DNA of 64,000 nt from Enemella dayhoffiae. Its GTDB lineage: Bacteria > Actinomycetota > Actinomycetes > Propionibacteriales > Propionibacteriaceae. The notes under the pieces are model-generated. The model was not told the origin of the DNA, made no database searches, and saw nothing but the letters and a program-made list of their open reading frames with translations. The DNA is taken from assembly GCF_002250625.1 (NCBI RefSeq), contig NZ_NMVQ01000004.1:62001-126000 (forward strand), in the 5' to 3' direction. Positions 28,557-36,665 of this stretch are shown in pieces. Position 1 is the stretch's first letter; the number at the start of each line of letters is the position of its first letter. The position numbers and the translations under genes are program-made.

Positions 28557-30073
28557 CGCACGTCCGCCAGGACCGCGGGCGGGGTGTGCAGGTGGGTGAT
28601 CGAGGGGGTACGCCCGACACCCGCCGAGGCGATCTCCAGCGCGTCCGCCAGCGTCGAGGCCGCCCGGAAACCCAGCTTCTCGGCGGTGGCCCGGTCCGCG
28701 CCGACCCAGATGATGTCGCCGCAGTGCTCGACGGCGGCGCGGGTGGCGTACCACAGCTGCAGCGGGTGCACGCCGTGGAACGCGTTCTGCGTGCGATAGA
28801 GGTTGGCATACCACTCGTCGCCGAGGAACTTCGGCTCGAACTCGGCGTGGATCCGCGCCGAGTCGGTGGTGCTGGGCAGCACGTCGGCGAAGAAGTCGGC
28901 GCTGGCCGCGTGGAAGCGGGAGTTGAACGCCGGCATCAGCGGGTGGAACAGGATCATCGCCCCGCCCGGGCGCACCACCGGCGTACCCGTGGTGGAGTCA
29001 AAGCTGCGCGCCAGCACATCCCAGGCGGCGACCAGCGGGTTCATCACCGCGCCGACGTTGTGCTCGGTGACCGGGGCGGGCCCGGCGAGCAGCACGTCGG
29101 CCTGTCCGGTCAGTTCGACCCGCTGCTGGCGACCGATCAGCTGAGAGCTGGCCGCCCCCACCGCGGCCACGTCGCCGGCGTGCACCGCGAGCACCCCGTA
29201 GGGGGCGGGGTTGGTGTCGAAAAACATCCGGCGGACCCGGTGCGGGGCGACCGCCTGAAACTGCCGGAAGCCGACGAACCCGGCCCGGTCGCGCACCTTC
29301 CACTCCCACTCCCGCTTGCCGAGGAATCCCAACCGGGGCGGGAATTGCCGCTGATCGAGGACCACCTCGACCTGGCACACGTCGAGCTTGTCGGCGAGCA
29401 CGGCGGCGACCTCGTCGCGCACGGTCTGATCGGCGCCGAGGCCGAGTTGGGCCCAGGCGGTGGCGCTGCCGGTGACCCCGGTGGCGAGCTGGTCCCAGCC
29501 GGTGCGGGCAAGCGAGTCCACCAGCACCACGTTGACGACCAGGTCGGCGTCGGCGACCGCCCGGTTGACGCGTACGCCGGGGGCGAGCTCGACCAGGTCG
29601 GGGGCCTCGGCGTCGTGGGCGCCGAGCCGGTCCTGGTGGGCGAAGGAGCGGTGCACCCGCTCCCCGACCAGTCCGCGCAGCTCGTCGACGGTCTGCTTGC
29701 GGCGCAGTCCGTTGGCGGCGACGAGTGAGACGTCGTCGACTCCGACCGCCGCGGCCAACTCGAGGATCTCCTCGAGCACCCGGGCGCGGACGTCGGGGGC
29801 GGCCATCGACGGGGCCGGGCGGGAGGCGTCGGTGAAGGTGATCGCCAGCTTCGTGCCGGGCGCGAGCCGGGCGGCCAGCGGTTCGGCGTCCAGCGGGGCG
29901 CCGAGGGCCCGGCGGATCGCCTCGCCGAGGTCGGCCACGCCGGGCAGCGATTCCGCCGGATAGACCACGCGGGTGCCCACGGGCAGGCGCTCCAGCCGGC
30001 AGCCGGCGCCCTCGGAGATCAGCAGCGGGGGCGTACGGTCGTCCACCTCGAGTGCGAAACCCGGACGCGACAT
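28553..30073 (-). CDS. LarA-like (DUF2088) protein lacking recognisable catalytic residues
   Basis: A 506-residue protein with the overall pattern of nickel-dependent lactate racemase LarA. It has TDASRPAPS in place of DDxTRPxP, then a segment ANGLRRKQTVDELRGLVGE that matches the LarA A-T-G-x-H-R region, then a shortened H-D segment (SFAHQDRLGAHD). The LarA catalytic His of GxHR is Arg here, and the expected H-x-x-A-G...GGxKxIxPG segment reads GWDQLATGVTGSATA, without His or Lys. Racemisation by the nickel pincer cofactor is therefore unlikely. AAGGAG lies before the ATG, which overlaps the upstream stop (TGATG). The downstream acyltransferase overlaps by four bases. Confidence 0.78.
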   Translation of the reverse strand: MSRPGFALEVDDRTPPLLISEGAGCRLERLPVGTRVVYPAESLPGVADLGEAIRRALGAPLDAEPLAARLAPGTKLAITFTDASRPAPSMAAPDVRARVLEEILELAAAVGVDDVSLVAANGLRRKQTVDELRGLVGERVHRSFAHQDRLGAHDAEAPDLVELAPGVRVNRAVADADLVVNVVLVDSLARTGWDQLATGVTGSATAWAQLGLGADQTVRDEVAAVLADKLDVCQVEVVLDQRQFPPRLGFLGKREWEWKVRDRAGFVGFRQFQAVAPHRVRRMFFDTNPAPYGVLAVHAGDVAAVGAASSQLIGRQQRVELTGQADVLLAGPAPVTEHNVGAVMNPLVAAWDVLARSFDSTTGTPVVRPGGAMILFHPLMPAFNSRFHAASADFFADVLPSTTDSARIHAEFEPKFLGDEWYANLYRTQNAFHGVHPLQLWYATRAAVEHCGDIIWVGADRATAEKLGFRAASTLADALEIASAGVGRTPSITHLHTPPAVLADVR

Positions 30074-32439
30074 CACTTCTCCTTCTTCGACGGGATGGAC
30101 CAGCGCGGGGTCTGCGACATCGCCGCCCACTCCACGATCGACCACGAGTTCTGGTTGGCGGCGCGCATCAACCCCACGTCGGGGTTCACCGCCACCGGGT
30201 GGCCGACCACGCTCAGCATCGGCAGGTCGACGTGAGAATCGGCGTACGCGTAGGACTCGCCGAGGTCCTTGCTGTTCAACCGGGCCCAGTGCCGCAGCCA
30301 CGCCGAACGGGACTCCCCGACCATCGGCGGGCCGGTCAGGAAGCCGGTGCAGCGGCCCTCGGCGTCGGTGGCCAGCTCGGCGGCGACGATCACGTCGAAC
30401 AGCGGCGCCAGCGGCCGGGTGAGCGGGCGGATCGCGCCGGTCATCAGCACGGTGGTGTGGCCGGCGGCGCGGTGCTCGCGGACCCGGCGTACCGCATCGG
30501 GTGAGAGCCGTTCCAGGATCTGCTCGCTGATCCGCTCGTCCACGGCCCGCTCCAACGCGGCCAGGTCGGCGCCGGCGTAGCGGCGGTAGACCGCGCGCAG
30601 GAAGGTGCCGCGGTCGCGGCGTTCGGCGCGCAGCAGGTCGGGCAGGGCGCCGATCATCGACGCCACCTCCGACACCTTGCCGGCCATCGACAGCTCGGGC
30701 AGCTTGGCCCACAGGTAGGTCTCGATCACGTTCCCACTCATCACCGTGCCGTCGAGGTCGAACACGGCGACCACGCTGGCCGGGTCGGCGGTGGAGCGGG
30801 ACACGTCCTTGAACGTGGACGCCTTCGCCTGCTGGCCGCGGCGGCGTTTGACCGCGTCCATCCGGCGGACCGGGGCGGTGACCGAGGGGCAGTGCACCTC
30901 CTCGATGTAGTGGGTCCAGTCGATCACCCCGGTGTCGAACGCCCAGCGCTCCACGTCGTCGGCGTGCAGCGAGCGGTGCAGGGCGAGGGTGTGGTCGTCG
31001 ACGAAGTGCAGCTCGGTGCGCAGATATTCGCCATAGATGGTCAGGTAGCGGCGCAGGAAGTCGAGCCGGCCGCGGGTGCGGTCGAGCGACTTGGCGATCG
31101 ATCGGGTACGCCCCGAGCGCGGCGCGAACTCCAGCACCCGATCCGCCCAGCGGGAGGCGACCTCGGAGGTGGACAGCACGCGTTCCACCTGGGTCGCGCC
31201 GGGCCAGTTCCAGATCGGCAGCTTCGTTTCGCCGCGATCGCCCCGGTCGAACGGGTGCTTGGAGAAGTAGTTGCGGACGTGGCCGTAGATGTCGCGGAAG
31301 GTGAGCGGATTCCGGGCGCCGGAGTTGACGTGATAGAACTCCGGGCGGCCGACCTCGGGCTGGGTCGCGGCGACGGCCAGGATGCAGTTGACGACGTGGT
31401 CGCAGGGCACGATGTCGATCACCGAGTCGGGGCTCGCCGGAAACTCCGGCAGGTTCCCCTTGCCGTAGGCGAGAATGATCGGCTCGGCCATCTTGAACCC
31501 CTCGATCCACCCCGGGTAGGGGTGGACCAGGGAGGACTCCACGATCGCCGGCCGGACGATCGACACCTGGAAGTCGCGGCCGAGGTCGGCGACGATCCGC
31601 TCCCCCATCGCCTTCGCGAAGGTGTAGACGTCGGTCCAGCCCAGGGAGCGGGCGCGTTCGGTGCCGGCCTGGACGAGCTGTTCGTGCACCCAGTCCTTGC
31701 GGCGCTTCTCGGTGTCGGCGGCGGTGGTGAGATAGCCGGCCTTGCGGTGCCGCTGCTCGGCCTCCTCGCGCAGCGCGGTCAGCCGCTCCGGCGAGCGGGA
31801 CTCGATCTCGATCCGCTCGGCCAGCCTGAGGGCCCACTCGGTCTCGGTGGCGTAGTCGGCGTCGTGCTCGTGCGCCAGTTCGGGGATCGCCCCGCGGCGG
31901 CGGCCGGCGGTGTAGGCGGTGGACACGTGCAGGTAGTGCGGGATGCGCACCAGGGTGCCGTCAGCGTCGGACATCGCCTCGCGGAGCTTGTCCAGCAGCG
32001 CCTTCGTGCCGAGCACGTTGGTCTTGAACGCACTGTCGATCGGCGGGTCGAAGGAGACGTCCCCGGCGCAGTGGATCAGCACGTCCAGGTCGCGCGGCAG
32101 GTCGGGGACGTTGGGCAGGTCGCCCTCGATCACCTGGACCCGGGCGTCCAGCAGCGCCTCGGCGCTGCCGGCGGTCTCGCGGAGTTCTTTGAAGATCTTC
32201 TTCTTGACCAGCTGGACCACCCGGTCGTACGCCGAGGCGGACCCTTTGCGGCGGACGAGTACGCCGACGGTGGTGTCGGGCAGTTCGGTGAGGATCTTCC
32301 ACAGGATCTGCTCGCCGATGAACCCGGTGACACCGGTCATCACGACCTTCTTGCCGGCCAGCAGCTCGGCCATCCGGCCCTCCAGCAGCGGACCGTCGTG
32401 CACCTCACCGGAAAGCAGCCCGGCGGACTCCGAGGTCAC
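30073..32439 (-). CDS. Fatty acyl-CoA/thioester reductase fused to HAD-IB phosphatase
   Basis: A 788-residue two-part protein. The first part (about residues 25-520) is a male-sterility/FAR-type NAD(P)H reductase: Rossmann motif TGVTGFIG at 35-42, catalytic Y-x-x-x-K as YTFAK, and the FAR-like HVNSG region. Such enzymes reduce acyl thioesters to aldehydes or alcohols. The second part (from about residue 555) is an HAD-IB phosphatase like SerB, with [15 protein letters not shown] and [11 protein letters not shown]. The start is GTG 32439, which overlaps the hisA stop (GTGA). With the LarA-like and PlsC-like genes behind it, lipid or ether-lipid synthesis is the simplest reading, but no substrate can be assigned. 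Confidence 0.85.
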   Translation of the reverse strand: MTSESAGLLSGEVHDGPLLEGRMAELLAGKKVVMTGVTGFIGEQILWKILTELPDTTVGVLVRRKGSASAYDRVVQLVKKKIFKELRETAGSAEALLDARVQVIEGDLPNVPDLPRDLDVLIHCAGDVSFDPPIDSAFKTNVLGTKALLDKLREAMSDADGTLVRIPHYLHVSTAYTAGRRRGAIPELAHEHDADYATETEWALRLAERIEIESRSPERLTALREEAEQRHRKAGYLTTAADTEKRRKDWVHEQLVQAGTERARSLGWTDVYTFAKAMGERIVADLGRDFQVSIVRPAIVESSLVHPYPGWIEGFKMAEPIILAYGKGNLPEFPASPDSVIDIVPCDHVVNCILAVAATQPEVGRPEFYHVNSGARNPLTFRDIYGHVRNYFSKHPFDRGDRGETKLPIWNWPGATQVERVLSTSEVASRWADRVLEFAPRSGRTRSIAKSLDRTRGRLDFLRRYLTIYGEYLRTELHFVDDHTLALHRSLHADDVERWAFDTGVIDWTHYIEEVHCPSVTAPVRRMDAVKRRRGQQAKASTFKDVSRSTADPASVVAVFDLDGTVMSGNVIETYLWAKLPELSMAGKVSEVASMIGALPDLLRAERRDRGTFLRAVYRRYAGADLAALERAVDERISEQILERLSPDAVRRVREHRAAGHTTVLMTGAIRPLTRPLAPLFDVIVAAELATDAEGRCTGFLTGPPMVGESRSAWLRHWARLNSKDLGESYAYADSHVDLPMLSVVGHPVAVNPDVGLMRAANQNSWSIVEWAAMSQTPRWSIPSKKEK

Positions 32440-33233
32440 CGCTCCCCCGTCTGGTCGGCGTCGGGGTTGGTGTTGGCGTCGGGGTTGGTGTTGGCGTCGG
32501 GGTCGATCTCGCCGTTGGCCACCTGCAGGGCGTCGGCGATGGTGAAGTTGCCGACATAGAGGGCGGTGCCGACGATCGCGCCCTCGATCCCGATCGGCAC
32601 CAGGCCGCGCAACCGGCGCAGGTCCTCCAGGCTGGAGATGCCGCCCGAGGCGATCACCGGGGCGCTGGTGCGGGCGCAGATGGCGCCGAGCAATTCATAG
32701 TTGGGGCCGCTCAGCATCCCGTCGCTGGCGACGTCGGTGACCACGTAGCGGCTGCACCCGGCGTCGTTGAGCCGCGCCAGCACCTCGAACACGTTGCCGC
32801 CGGAGCTGGTCCAGCCGCGGGCGGCGAGCTGCTCACCCTTGACGTCGAGGCCGATCGCGATCCGCTCGCCGTAGGTGCCGACGACGCGGTCGCACCACTC
32901 GGGGTTCTCCAGGGCCGCGGTACCGATGTTCACCCGCGCACACCCGGTCGCGAGCGCGCGTTCCAGCGACTCGTCGTCGCGGATCCCGCCGGACAACTCG
33001 ACGTTCAGCTCCATCGCCCGGGTCACCTCGGCGATGGTCTCGGCGTTCGAGCCGCGCCCGAAGGCGGCGTCGAGGTCGACCAGGTGGATCCATTCGGCGC
33101 CCGCGTCCTGCCAGCGGCGGGCCGCTGCCAGCGGGTCCCCGAATACCTTTTCCGTGCCGTCCACCCCCTGCACGAGCTGGACGGCCTGGCCGCCCTTGAC
33201 GTCCACAGCGGGCAAAAGGGTGAGTGAATCCAC
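32436..33233 (-). CDS. hisA: Phosphoribosyl isomerase (HisA/PriA)
   Basis: A (beta-alpha)8-barrel isomerase of histidine synthesis that converts ProFAR to PRFAR. In actinobacteria the same enzyme (PriA) often also does the TrpF step. It shows [15 protein letters not shown] with the first catalytic Asp, [19 protein letters not shown], and [14 protein letters not shown] with the second Asp. It has 265 residues, about 20 more than usual, because of a tail of NPDANT repeats (see 32460-32505). The start is GTG 33233, set by the conserved N-terminus. hisF does not follow; the reductase-HAD gene overlaps the stop instead. hisH lies 12.5 kb upstream. Confidence 0.93.
   Translation of the reverse strand: MDSLTLLPAVDVKGGQAVQLVQGVDGTEKVFGDPLAAARRWQDAGAEWIHLVDLDAAFGRGSNAETIAEVTRAMELNVELSGGIRDDESLERALATGCARVNIGTAALENPEWCDRVVGTYGERIAIGLDVKGEQLAARGWTSSGGNVFEVLARLNDAGCSRYVVTDVASDGMLSGPNYELLGAICARTSAPVIASGGISSLEDLRRLRGLVPIGIEGAIVGTALYVGNFTIADALQVANGEIDPDANTNPDANTNPDADQTGER
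32460..32505. repeat. 18-bp tandem repeat encoding the HisA C-terminal tail
   Basis: Two full 18-bp units (32460-32477, 32478-32495), identical in sequence, and the start of a third. They encode NPDANT repeats just before the hisA stop, directly ahead of the overlapping start of the next gene. Whole-unit changes would keep the frame and the coupling. Confidence 0.85.
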
Positions 33234-33243
33234 GCCCGGCAGC

Positions 33244-33900
33244 CTAGCGAAGTTTCCTCCCCCCGCGCGTCCACGGCGTCGCCCACTCGGGCACCCTCGG
33301 CTCGCACGCACAGAGGCATTCCGGCAGACAACCGTGCACCTCCTCACACTCCAGCGGACAGAAACACGGGACCGGCGGCCGTTCTGCCGCCGACCGCTCC
33401 CGCCGCAGCTGCGCACGACGCAGAACCGGCGCCTGAATCCGCCGCCTGGCCCGCGCCCGCGCCTCCGTCACCTCTTCGAGCGTCGGGTGCTGATCCCCGT
33501 TCTGCAGCCGCCCCGCCTCGCGCAGCCGATCCCGCAGTGGGCGCCGCGGCACCCGCGCCCAGCACCAACCGGGGTTGTCGAACAGCGCCATGCTCGTGCA
33601 CCGCGCCTCCGCGTCGAGATGCGCCGGCAACTGCCGCCCGCCCCGGTCTCGAACCGCATCCGCGCCGTGCATCGGCGCCACGACCTCGTCCTCGTCGTCG
33701 CGCACCTCCAGCCGCAGCTCGGCCAGCGCCAACAGGCGCACCAGGTCGGTGCTGCGGATGTCGCGTTCCCCCGATTCCCAGCGCGCCACCGTGGAGTGCG
33801 CCACCTCGAGTCTCTCCGCCAGATCCCGTTGACTGAGGTCCAGCTTCCGGCGCACCCGGCGCACCATCCCCGCGACGTCGAAAGAGGGCTCGTCTGACAT
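33244..33900 (-). CDS. XRE-type HTH regulator with C-terminal seven-cysteine motif (paralogue 2)
   Basis: A 218-residue paralogue of the regulator at 7885-8559. The HTH (about residues 10-65) reads [16 protein letters not shown] and [10 protein letters not shown]. The middle shares [29 protein letters not shown] and HPTLEEV with the other copy. The tail (residues 179-199) has the same spacing C-x-C-x3-C-E-E-x3-C-x3-C-x-C-x-C, followed by a basic end (TRGGRKLR). ATG 33900 is the start that begins the HTH region naturally ([13 protein letters not shown]). It is divergent from the thioesterase gene, with a 39-bp palindrome in the gap, and ends ten bases before hisA. Confidence 0.82.
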   Translation of the reverse strand: MSDEPSFDVAGMVRRVRRKLDLSQRDLAERLEVAHSTVARWESGERDIRSTDLVRLLALAELRLEVRDDEDEVVAPMHGADAVRDRGGRQLPAHLDAEARCTSMALFDNPGWCWARVPRRPLRDRLREAGRLQNGDQHPTLEEVTEARARARRRIQAPVLRRAQLRRERSAAERPPVPCFCPLECEEVHGCLPECLCACEPRVPEWATPWTRGGRKLR

Positions 33901-33982
33901 GCCAATCAGCCTGCCAGTCGCCACTGACAGTCTTCGCGCAAGTGAGCCACACCGGCTCCCCCGACACCCATCCGCTTCAAGC

Positions 33983-34021
33983 TGTGCGCAATTGCTCCCG
34001 CTGCGGGAGCAGTTGCGCACA
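33983..34021. repeat. 39-bp near-perfect palindrome, candidate operator
   Basis: Two 19-bp arms beginning TGTGCGCAA and ending TTGCGCACA surround a single central base; one position differs between the arms. The palindrome lies in the 184-base gap between the divergent XRE regulator (starting at 33900) and the thioesterase (starting at 34085), where an autoregulatory operator would be expected. A structural hairpin is the alternative. It does not share sequence with the array at 7668-7789. Confidence 0.75.
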
Positions 34022-34084
34022 CCTCTGCCGCAACACCACCCAGGGCAGGGAGGCCCGGCTTCGGCATCGATTGGGGTCTCGGTC

Positions 34085-34597
34085 ATGGAGCCAGCGATCC
34101 AGGACCACTATCCCGATGACGCAGCCGCCTGCTATGGCTGCGGGCGGCTCAACGACCAAGGGCTGCAGCTCAAGACCCGCTGGGTGAGCGACGGGTCGGG
34201 CGAGACCGCGACCGAGACCGAGAGCGCGACCGAGACGGTGTTCACCCCACGACCGGAGCACACGGCGATGCCCGGCTTCGTCTACGGCGGGCTGGTCGCC
34301 TCGGTGATCGACTGCTCTGGCACCGGTTCGGCGTCGCTGGCGGCCACCCGCGACCGCGGCATCGACCTGGTGGGTGAGACCGGCTCCGACGCCGTGCGGT
34401 TCGTCACCGGGACCCTGGAGGTGCGCTATCAGCGTCCGACCCCGATGGGTCCGCCGCTCGTCGTCCGGGGTCGGATCGCCGAGGTGAAGGGCCGCAAGGT
34501 CACCGTGGAACTCACCATGACCGCCAACGGTGAGACCGTCGCCACCGGCCGCGTGATCGCCCTTGAGGCCCCCGACACCATGCGTGCCGCCGGCTGA
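34085..34597 (+). CDS. Hotdog-fold thioesterase (PaaI-like)
   Basis: A 170-residue single-domain hotdog protein. It starts with CYGCGRLNDQGLQLK, a typical N-terminus of actinobacterial PaaI/4HBT proteins. The active-site region is HTAMPGFVYGGLVASVIDCSGTGSA, in which G-G-x-x-A-x-x-D carries the catalytic acid, and LEVRYQRPTPMGPPLVVRG follows. It should hydrolyse an acyl-CoA or acyl-ACP. ATG 34085 is chosen because the CYGCG segment follows at once; TGGGGT seven bases upstream may be a -10 box of a leaderless message. The stop codon lies within the dispersed repeat. Confidence 0.84.
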   Translation: MEPAIQDHYPDDAAACYGCGRLNDQGLQLKTRWVSDGSGETATETESATETVFTPRPEHTAMPGFVYGGLVASVIDCSGTGSASLAATRDRGIDLVGETGSDAVRFVTGTLEVRYQRPTPMGPPLVVRGRIAEVKGRKVTVELTMTANGETVATGRVIALEAPDTMRAAG

Positions 34598-34625
34598 GCC
34601 TGTCGAAGCCCTTCGACAAGCTCAG
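34594..34625. terminator. Hairpin made of two facing copies of the dispersed repeat
   Basis: CTGAGCCTGTCGAAG (34594-34608) and CTTCGACAAGCTCAG (34611-34625) form a 15-bp stem with one mismatch and a two-base loop. It sits between the convergent thioesterase and glycosyltransferase genes and may end transcription from both sides. There is no T run, so termination is only likely, not shown. Confidence 0.5.
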
Positions 34626-34670
34626 GGAGAGGCGGAGCTCAGGGAGCGGCGGAGCTCAGGGAGCGGAGCC
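34621..34670. repeat. 17-bp tandem repeat, about three units
   Basis: Units CTCAGGGAGAGGCGGAG, CTCAGGGAGCGGCGGAG and a third, diverging copy lie directly after the hairpin. The last part codes for the final residues of the glycosyltransferase at 34656-35672, so the repeat has grown into a gene end. Confidence 0.75.
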
Positions 34671-35672
34671 GATACCGTCGATGAAGTCCCGCGACACCTG
34701 ATCGGCCTCGGCGCTGAACCAGTCGGCGTCCACCGCCAGCGAGCGCACCCGCACCTCGGTGTCGGCCAGGACCAACGGCAGCGTGTGCAGCACCGTCGAC
34801 GGGAACGACCACAGCTCCCCTGCGGTCGGGCCGCGCCGCGCGTACACCTCCATCGGCAGGTCGGGGCGGACCAGCTCCACCCCCAGCGCGGCGATCGCGG
34901 CGAGCTTGGCCGCGGCCTCCCGGCGGTGCGGCAGATAGCGGCGCAGTCCGTGCTCGGCGACCAGCCTTCGGACCCCAGCCAGATACGCCGACTCGGCGAT
35001 GGTGCCGGTCTCGGCGAGCGAGCTGCCGAGCAGGTCGATCCCGTCCAGGAGTTCGGGCGGGCCGAACCGCGCGCGCGTCCAGGCGTACTCATTGCGCACC
35101 GTCGGAATCCGCGTCTGCACGGGCATCGCGGTGAACAGCGAGACCGCCTCCGACCCGCGGCTGAGCAGTTCACCGGCCCGGCCACCGACGACTCGACCGG
35201 CCAGCGACCGCCCCGTCAGGTGCCAGCGCTGCAGCGGCACTCCGCTCACCCACTGCTTCTCGTAGTGCAGGGTGGCGGTTCCGTCGTCGACCACCACGAT
35301 CCGCGGGGTACGCCCCACTGTCGCGTTCAGCAGCAGGTGCGCGATACCGGAATAGGGGTCCCCCAGCACGACCGTCTCCGCCGAACGGACCAACCCGGCC
35401 AGCGAGCTCAGCGCGCGCGCCCGTTGCAGCGGGTTCCCGCGTACCTCGGACCAGCCGACCGAGAACCCGTCGGCCCGCGCCAGCTCGGCGAGCCGGTGCA
35501 ACTGCAGCCGCGTGGTCAGGTCGGTCGGTCCGGCCACCACCAGCTTGGCGGCCGAACCGGCGCCGGAGGCGTACGCCCATTCGATCGCGTTCAGCAGTTG
35601 GGCCGGCGACTCGACCAGCCCCAGTACCCGGTTGGGACGCTGGCTGAGCGGGCGGAGCGAGTCGAAGCTCAC
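34656..35672 (-). CDS. Polysialyltransferase/GT52-like glycosyltransferase
   Basis: A 338-residue protein. The N-terminus VLGLVESPAQLLNAIEWA matches the ESPLQLLNA start of bacterial polysialyltransferase-like (and GT52) enzymes. A VVLGDPYSGIAHLLL segment and VVVDDGTATLHYE follow, and the middle DDG is typical of these folds. No signal peptide or membrane helix is seen, so it acts at the inner membrane face. The start is GTG 35672, which overlaps the neuB stop (GTGA), so the two are coupled. It probably adds a sialic-acid-like sugar made with NeuB; donor and acceptor are not known. Confidence 0.7.
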   Translation of the reverse strand: MSFDSLRPLSQRPNRVLGLVESPAQLLNAIEWAYASGAGSAAKLVVAGPTDLTTRLQLHRLAELARADGFSVGWSEVRGNPLQRARALSSLAGLVRSAETVVLGDPYSGIAHLLLNATVGRTPRIVVVDDGTATLHYEKQWVSGVPLQRWHLTGRSLAGRVVGGRAGELLSRGSEAVSLFTAMPVQTRIPTVRNEYAWTRARFGPPELLDGIDLLGSSLAETGTIAESAYLAGVRRLVAEHGLRRYLPHRREAAAKLAAIAALGVELVRPDLPMEVYARRGPTAGELWSFPSTVLHTLPLVLADTEVRVRSLAVDADWFSAEADQVSRDFIDGIGSAP

Positions 35673-36553
35673 TGCACCCGGCGGAGCTTCTTCATCGGGC
35701 CGAGCTCGGAGTCGTAGACCTTCTTCACCCCGTCGCCGAGCGCCTTCTCGATCACCCGAATATCCCGCACCAGCCGCTCGAACCCCTGCGGCTCGACCGA
35801 GGCGGCCTGGTCCGAACCCCACATGGTCCGGTCCAGGGTGATGTGCCGCTCGACGAACGCCGCGCCCAGGGTGACGGCGGCAAGCGTGGTCTGCAGCCCG
35901 GTCTCGTGGCCGGAATAGCCGATCGGCACGCGGTACTGCTCGCGCAGCGTGTTGATCACCCGCAGGTTGAGCTCCTCCGGCTTCGCCGGATAGGTCGAGG
36001 TGGCGTGGCAGATGATCAGCTGGTCGGTGCCGAGCACCTCGACCGCGTGCGCGATCTGCTCAGGAGTGGACATGCCGGTCGACAGGATCACCGTGCGTCC
36101 GACCGACTTCAGCTTCTCCAGCAGTTCGTCGTCGGTCAGCGAGGCCGAGGCGACCTTGTAGGCCGGCACTTCGAAGGTCTCCAGGAAGTCGATCGCCTCG
36201 GTGTCCCACGGCGAGGCGAACCAGGCGATCCCCTGCTCCTTGCAATAGCGGTCGATCTCGGCGTACTCGTCCTGCCCGAACTCGACCCGGTGCCGATAGT
36301 CGATGTAGCTCATCCGACCCCACGGCGTGTCCCGCTGGATGTCCCACTGGTCGCGCGGGGTGCAGATCTCCGGGGTCCGCTTCTGGAACTTGACCGCGTC
36401 GGCACCCGCGTGCACGGCGGCGTCGACCAGCCGGAGCGCGTTCTGCACGTCCCCGTTGTGGTTGATGCCGATCTCACCGGTGATGAAGGTCGGGTGCCCG
36501 GCACCGACCGGACGATCGCCGATCATGCGGACGGGGTTCTCAGAAGCGGTCAT
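35669..36553 (-). CDS. neuB: N-acetylneuraminate (or related nonulosonate) synthase without SAF domain
   Basis: A TIM-barrel enzyme that condenses phosphoenolpyruvate with an N-acetyl-hexosamine to a nine-carbon acid. Visible motifs are GEIGINHNGD near residues 26-35, AVKFQKRTPE, ILSTGMS, CHATSTYPA and GYSGHE, all typical of NeuB/SpsE. The protein ends at 294 residues, directly after the barrel; the C-terminal antifreeze-like SAF domain of about 55 residues found in ordinary NeuB is missing. AAAGGA lies six bases before the ATG. Sialic, legionaminic or pseudaminic acid cannot be told apart here, and no neuA or neuC gene is present in the window. Confidence 0.88.
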   Translation of the reverse strand: MTASENPVRMIGDRPVGAGHPTFITGEIGINHNGDVQNALRLVDAAVHAGADAVKFQKRTPEICTPRDQWDIQRDTPWGRMSYIDYRHRVEFGQDEYAEIDRYCKEQGIAWFASPWDTEAIDFLETFEVPAYKVASASLTDDELLEKLKSVGRTVILSTGMSTPEQIAHAVEVLGTDQLIICHATSTYPAKPEELNLRVINTLREQYRVPIGYSGHETGLQTTLAAVTLGAAFVERHITLDRTMWGSDQAASVEPQGFERLVRDIRVIEKALGDGVKKVYDSELGPMKKLRRVQ

Positions 36554-36652
36554 CGTGTCCTTTCATCGACGCGGTACGCCCGATCCTCGGGCGAGCGTCG
36601 CGCGGCGCGGCGCGCCAACTGCGCGGCTCAGCACAGGCTAACACCGCGGCAC

Positions 36653-36658
36653 TAGGGT
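36653..36658 (+). promoter_or_regulatory. Candidate -10 box of the GT2-GT2-polysialyltransferase operon (leaderless)
   Basis: TAGGGT, seven bases before the ATG at 36666, in the gap between neuB and the divergent glycosyltransferase. The spacing suggests that the message starts at or near the start codon. An AGGG inside the same hexamer could instead serve as a ribosome site. Confidence 0.5.
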
Positions 36659-36665
36659 GGTCGGC

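Noticed and set aside
28553-30073. Assignment as lactate racemase LarA
   Set aside because: The catalytic His and cofactor Lys positions are not conserved, and no larB, larC or larE gene is in the window.
33983-34021. Terminal inverted repeat of an insertion sequence
   Set aside because: The arms are adjacent with one base between them, there is no transposase nearby and no second copy in the window.
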